Shown here: in pieces, positions 60,259 to 64,000 of the stretch
Position numbering within the stretch: position 1 is the first letter of the stretch
Layout: each line of letters opens with the position of its first letter
NCBI RefSeq assembly: GCF_000418325.1
Contig: NC_021658.1
Location: 13,930,501-13,994,500, forward strand
Source of the DNA: Sorangium cellulosum So0157-2
GTDB taxonomy: Bacteria > Myxococcota_A > Polyangia > Polyangiales > Polyangiaceae
DNA length: 64,000 nucleotides
Direction: 5' to 3'
Notes under the pieces: model-generated
Told to the model about the DNA's origin: nothing
Database searches by the model: none
The model's input: the letters and a program-made list of their open reading frames with translations, nothing else
Position numbers and translations under genes: made by a program

Positions 60259-61604
60259 GGCGCACCTCCGAGCAGGGCCTGCGCGCGGAGCGCCGCGTCG
60301 CGCCCGAAGTGGAGCGCGTCCTCCATCGAAGAGTAGTTCCAGCCGCCGTACCGCCCGCACGAGAGGATGCGCTGGCCCTCGAGGAACGGCCGCACGGCCT
60401 CCAGCGACCCGAAGTAGCTGTGATCGAACACGACGTACGCGTAGTCGATGCGGCGCAGCCGGGCGAACCGGACGGCGCTCGGCGCGGGGATGAGGCCCAT
60501 CTCGACGAGGCCCTCCGCGACGCGGGGGAGCAGCGCCGCGAGATCCGGCTCGGCGCGATCGGCGAGCTCGACGTAGAGGCTGGCCTTGCCCGGCGGGGCC
60601 ATGGCGGGGGAGAAGTTCGAGTAGCAGCCCACGCGGTAGAACGGGTACTTCGCCTCCGGGACGTAGACCCAGTGCAGCGGCTTCCCGCACGGGGTGTCGA
60701 GCGCCACGTCGAGGTAGTGGAGGTGCGTGCAGCGCAGCCGGGAGGCCGCCTCGGCGACGGAGCGAGGCGCGTCCGCGAGGCGCCTCACGAGGGCGGGCAG
60801 CGGCGCGGACGAGATCAGCACGTCGTACCGGACGATCTCGTCGTCGAACACGAGCTCGCGCGCGCGCCAGTCGATCGACGCGGGCGCGCGGCCGAGCTCG
60901 ATCGCCGGGGTGCGCGCGTCCCGCGGCCGCTGCTCGGCGAGCGCCCGGGCGAGCCCGTGCGTCAGCTGGCCGATGCCGAGCCGCGGGTAGAGGAACTTCG
61001 CGTTGTAGCCGAGCTCGCGGTCGTTCAGCCCGACCGCTCCGGCGAGCACGTCCTCGAGCTTCGGCAGCGGGACGAAGCGGGAGCACCAGTCGGCGGTGAT
61101 CTCGCTCGGGTGCACCCCCCAAAGGCGGCTGTTGTAGGGGATCATGAAGTGGCGGCTGATCCCCTCGCCGAAATGCGCCAGGCAGAACTCCTCGAAATTC
61201 CTGGGCTCGGGCCGGTCCTCGGCGAAGTGCGCCTCGATGAAGCCGCGGAGGCACTCGTAGGCGACGGCGGGCGGCAGGCCGAACGTGTTCGCCTGGAACG
61301 GATAGCGGGTGTACGTGCCGTTCGACCAGATCATCGAGCGCCGCTCGATCTCGAGGGGGTCGGGGCCCAGCCAGCCGAGCGCGAGCTCGCGGGTCGCCGG
61401 GTCGCGCAGGTGGAGGAGATGTCCTGTCCGATCGAAGCGGAAGCCGTCGTCCTCGAGCGTGATCGCGTGGCCGCCCGGGCGCGGCAGGCGCTCGAACAGC
61501 CGGTGCGGCACGCCCGCTCGTCCGAGGTGGTATGCGGCCGCCATGCCCGTCAGGCCGGCGCCGAGGATCGCGACGGGAACGCTGGAAATCGTGGGTCGGG
61601 TCAT
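60255..61604 (-). CDS. FAD-dependent amine-oxidoreductase/UDP-galactopyranose-mutase-like protein
   Basis: A 449-residue protein starting MTRPTISSVPVAILGAGLTG at 61604 (an upstream ATG adds only Ala-rich sequence). The dinucleotide-binding motif is AILGAGLTGMAAAYHLGRAG. Blocks such as FERLPRPGGHAITLEDDGFR, GHLLHLRDPA, PIPYNSRLWGVHP-like (HFMIPYNSRLWGVHPSEIT) and LSCGRYGGWNYSSMEDALHF match UDP-galactopyranose-mutase-like or amine-oxidase flavoproteins found in polysaccharide loci. It is translationally coupled (GTGA) to a GT2 glycosyltransferase. Substrate unknown. Confidence 0.82.
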   Translation of the reverse strand: MTRPTISSVPVAILGAGLTGMAAAYHLGRAGVPHRLFERLPRPGGHAITLEDDGFRFDRTGHLLHLRDPATRELALGWLGPDPLEIERRSMIWSNGTYTRYPFQANTFGLPPAVAYECLRGFIEAHFAEDRPEPRNFEEFCLAHFGEGISRHFMIPYNSRLWGVHPSEITADWCSRFVPLPKLEDVLAGAVGLNDRELGYNAKFLYPRLGIGQLTHGLARALAEQRPRDARTPAIELGRAPASIDWRARELVFDDEIVRYDVLISSAPLPALVRRLADAPRSVAEAASRLRCTHLHYLDVALDTPCGKPLHWVYVPEAKYPFYRVGCYSNFSPAMAPPGKASLYVELADRAEPDLAALLPRVAEGLVEMGLIPAPSAVRFARLRRIDYAYVVFDHSYFGSLEAVRPFLEGQRILSCGRYGGWNYSSMEDALHFGRDAALRAQALLGGAP

Positions 61605-61839
61605 CGCTCGCGGCCCGGCCGCGGCCGCGGCCGCGAAGACACCACCTCCCCGGTGCGCGGTCAAGGCGCGGTGCCCGGCCGGGGCGCTCGCCCATGCTGG
61701 ATTTCCTGCCCTCGGCGTGAGGCGGCCCGAGCTCCGCGCGCGCCGGCGAAGACCGCCGTTGGCGCCTCCGCCCAGAGCGACTAGGTGTGTCTAGGTCCCG
61801 TCGCGCGCGCCCAGCGCTCCGGGGCATCCGAGGTCGAAG

Positions 61840-63822
61840 ATGCCCATCCCCCGCCGCAAGTCGGTCCAAGTCACCGGGAGGATCCTCTACCTGACCGAGG
61901 ACCCGGAGCTCCTGAAGCAGCAGCTGGCGGGCGGCGAGCTTCGCTTCGATCCCGCGCAGCACGCGCTGATCGACAACATCTCGACCGACGAGCTCACGCC
62001 GGGCTGGGTCTGTTACTACTACGACGAGACGCTCGCCCGGTACTGCCTGGTGGGGCTGCGCGGCGGGCTCGTCGAGCGCGACGCCATCAAGAACGGCGGC
62101 TTCGGCGTCATCGTCAGCGGTCGCTCGAAGGGGTGCGGCAGCTCGCGCGAGACGGCGCCGTACTCGGAGCGCGAGGCCGGGATCCAGATCGTCGTCGCGC
62201 GCAGCATCGAGAAGATCTACGGCCAGAACTGCCAGAACATCGGGCTGCTCACGACGACCGACTTCTCGCTCCTCGATCGGCTCGCGCGGGGCGAGGAGAT
62301 CCCGATCGGCGAGTTCACCCGCGGGCTCGACCCGATCAGCGCCGACGTCGTCGAGTACGGCGGCCTCTTCGCCTACAACAAGGCGCGGATGGCCGGCGAG
62401 GTCTCGCCGCCGACGCTCGACACGCCGCCGCGGCCCATGACCCTGTGCGAGAAGATCATCGCGGCGCACGCGATCGTGGACGCGAGGGCGGGCAAGATCG
62501 GGGTCCCGGCGGTGAAGCCGGGCGACGCGCTCTTCGTCCGCATCGACGTGCGCTTCTCGCACGAGTACGTCACGCCGATGGCCGAGTCGCTCTTCCGGGC
62601 GGGCTTCGGGCCGGACGCGGTCGTGACCGAGCCGGAGAGCGTCTTCGCCTTCCGCGATCACCTCACGTTCCTCGATCGCGTGATGCCGGAGGCGCACCTC
62701 AAGCTCGGCCTGCGGGAGCAGGCGGCGTCGCTCGCGACGGTGCAGCAGGCCTTCACCGAGCGGCACGGGATCAGGCTGTACGGCGAGGTCGAGCGCGACG
62801 GCAGGACGGTGGGCTCCGAGGCCATCTGTCACAACAAGGTGATCGAGGAGCTCGCGCTGTCGGGGCAGATCGTGGCCGGGACCGACTCGCACACCTGCAT
62901 GGCGGGGGCGCTCGGGTGCTTCGCGTTCGGCGTCGGCTCGACCGACATGGCGAACGCGTGGCTGACGCGCGACGTCCGCGTCGCGGTGCCGCAGTCGGTG
63001 CGCTTCAACCTGACCGGGCGGCTCGGGCCGGGGGTCACCGCCAAGGACGTGATGCTGCTCCTGCTCTCGCAGCCGTTCTGGAAGACCGGCCAGGGCATCG
63101 GCAAGGTGCTCGAGTTCGCGGGCGACGGCGTCCGCGCGCTGGGGCTCGACGAGCGCGCGACGCTCACGAACATGGCGGTCGAGGCGGGCGGCTTCACCGG
63201 CATCATCGAGGCCGACGAGGAGATCGTGCGCTACCTCGTCGAGCAGCGCGGGCTCGCCGCGGAGGACGTGCGCGCGCGCATCGTGCGCGCGGACGCCGGC
63301 GCGGAGTACGTGGCGACGTTCGACATCGATCTCACGGCGATCGAGCCGATGGTCGCGACGCCCGGCGATCCGCGGAACGGCGTGCCGCTGCGGTCGCTCC
63401 GGGAGGTCGCGGGCGGCGAGGTGAAGATCGACATCGCGTACGGCGGCTCTTGCACGGGCGGCAAGAAGGCCGATATGGACATGTATGCGTCGGTGCTGCG
63501 CCGCGCGGTGGAGCAGGGCAAGCGCGTCGCCGACGGCGTGCACCTCTACATCCAGTTCGGCTCCCAGGACATCCGCCGCTACGCCGAGGCGAAGGGCTAC
63601 CTCGAGATCTTCGAGAAGGCGGGCGCTGAGCTCGTCGACCCCTCCTGCGGGGCGTGCATCAAGGCCGGACCCGGTGTATCCGACCGCAAGGATCAGGTCA
63701 CGGTCTCGGCCATCAACCGGAATTTCCCGGGCCGAAGCGGACCCGGCCGGGTCTACCTGGCCAGTCCCCTGATCGTCGCGGCCAGCGCGATCGCGGGAAA
63801 AATCGCTTTCCCGGAGTCATGA
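61840..63822 (+). CDS. Aconitase-family hydratase with N-terminal swivel domain
   Basis: A 660-residue fused enzyme. The N-terminal part (about 1-190) is the small/swivel domain (DNISTDELTPG, GFGVIVSGRSKGCGSSRETA, NIGLLTTTDFSLLDRLARGE), as in LeuD-type subunits. The C-terminal part (about 200-650) is the catalytic [4Fe-4S] region: TLCEKIIAAHAIVDARAGK, QIVAGTDSHTCMAG with Cys353, YGGSCTGGKKADMDMY, and DPSCGACIKAGPG with Cys603 and Cys606 as the other cluster ligands. This is a single-chain arrangement with the swivel domain before domains 1-3, the order of AcnB lacking its HEAT-like domain. It would add or remove water on aconitate, isopropylmalate or a related acid. Which substrate is not clear. 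Confidence 0.9.
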   Translation: MPIPRRKSVQVTGRILYLTEDPELLKQQLAGGELRFDPAQHALIDNISTDELTPGWVCYYYDETLARYCLVGLRGGLVERDAIKNGGFGVIVSGRSKGCGSSRETAPYSEREAGIQIVVARSIEKIYGQNCQNIGLLTTTDFSLLDRLARGEEIPIGEFTRGLDPISADVVEYGGLFAYNKARMAGEVSPPTLDTPPRPMTLCEKIIAAHAIVDARAGKIGVPAVKPGDALFVRIDVRFSHEYVTPMAESLFRAGFGPDAVVTEPESVFAFRDHLTFLDRVMPEAHLKLGLREQAASLATVQQAFTERHGIRLYGEVERDGRTVGSEAICHNKVIEELALSGQIVAGTDSHTCMAGALGCFAFGVGSTDMANAWLTRDVRVAVPQSVRFNLTGRLGPGVTAKDVMLLLLSQPFWKTGQGIGKVLEFAGDGVRALGLDERATLTNMAVEAGGFTGIIEADEEIVRYLVEQRGLAAEDVRARIVRADAGAEYVATFDIDLTAIEPMVATPGDPRNGVPLRSLREVAGGEVKIDIAYGGSCTGGKKADMDMYASVLRRAVEQGKRVADGVHLYIQFGSQDIRRYAEAKGYLEIFEKAGAELVDPSCGACIKAGPGVSDRKDQVTVSAINRNFPGRSGPGRVYLASPLIVAASAIAGKIAFPES

Positions 63823-63956
63823 CGCAGAGCGCCTATCGCGGAGTTACACACATAGTGGCCGCAATCGGCATCATGGAAAAACGAATGCTTTCCACGGAAG
63901 TGCGCCGTACGCTAAGGTGCTCTTCTGTGGCGGATCGGGAGGAGCCCCAAGAGCGT

Positions 63957-64000
63957 ATGACCGACAAGGACACGCTGGCGAAGAACAACGAAGCCTCGAA
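63957..64000 (+). CDS. Start of an unidentified gene, cut by window edge
   Basis: ATG at 63957 follows GGGAGGAG about 11 bases upstream and opens MTDKDTLAKNNEAS, running off the edge. The same frame is also open back to ATG 63873 without a stop, so an earlier start (MEKRMLSTEV...) is possible. Too short to assign. Confidence 0.5.
   Translation, partial: MTDKDTLAKNNEAS

Noticed and set aside
59515..63543. Minus-strand frame of over 1,300 codons covering the glycosyltransferase and the region opposite the aconitase gene
   Set aside because: Only its last 247 codons are a real gene; the rest is antisense to genes with clear motifs.
1..64000. tRNA, rRNA, riboswitch or integrase/attachment-site signals
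   Set aside because: I found no cloverleaf, rRNA block or recombinase other than the Rpn-like protein; absence is by eye only.

Overview
The window is very GC-rich, uses many GTG starts, and carries long spurious reading frames on both strands. Its gene content points to a large-genome myxobacterium of the Polyangiales/Sorangium type: many lipoproteins with Gly/Ser-rich linkers, ECF sigma factors, an AgmX/PglI-type protein, a DUF1592/DUF1552 pair, an Rpn-type nuclease and penicillin-acylase and GH3 lipoproteins. This placement is inferred from gene content and composition; no rRNA or tRNA gene was found to anchor it.

Layout. 1-8.9 kb: the 3'-truncated reading frame of an ECF sigma factor faces two tandem paralogous Cys-rich lipoproteins, followed by a secreted protein, an Rpn/PD-(D/E)XK-type protein, a lipoprotein, a VOC-family protein and two overlapping small genes. 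9.1-16.8 kb: a complete type I restriction-modification system (hsdR, hsdM, hsdS on the minus strand), split by an opposite-strand pair of small genes, one helical and HEPN-like. 17-24.3 kb: a lipoprotein, a penicillin-acylase-family Ntn hydrolase, a histidine kinase with an overlapping single-domain response regulator, and a class III fructose-1,6-bisphosphatase. 24.3-31.2 kb: a cytochrome-c-like lipoprotein gene with a frameshift, a lipoprotein containing about 19 copies of a 30-bp repeat, a DUF1264 lipoprotein, a GH3 glycosidase, a quinone oxidoreductase and a Gly-rich lipoprotein.

31.4-36.9 kb: a tightly overlapping operon (DNRLRE-like lipoprotein, then two Opp/Dpp-type ABC ATPases) without permeases, a divergent Tudor-like lipoprotein, and two convergent methyltransferases. 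37.3-44.8 kb: the DUF1592/DUF1552 pair, an HdeD-like membrane protein, an M15-like lipoprotein, a pteridine-reductase-like SDR and an M24 aminopeptidase. 44.8-52.3 kb: a long inverted repeat, a subtilase with a membrane-embedded C-terminus, a small lipoprotein, a carboxypeptidase-regulatory/PDZ protein, polA with a degenerate proofreading site, and rpsT with a small basic partner. 52.4-64 kb: an ECF sigma factor translationally coupled to a transmembrane AgmX/PglI-like protein that carries an apparent frameshift, a CtpA-type protease, glpA-glpB without glpC, an amine-oxidoreductase/glycosyltransferase pair, a fused aconitase-family hydratase with its swivel domain first, and the start of another gene.

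Several neighbours overlap by exactly 4 bp (ATGA or GTGA): hsdM/hsdS, the DNRLRE-like gene/first ATPase, first/second ATPase, sigma/AgmX, and oxidoreductase/glycosyltransferase. These suggest translationally coupled pairs. GC-rich hairpins lie at several convergent gene ends and probably act as terminators in both directions.
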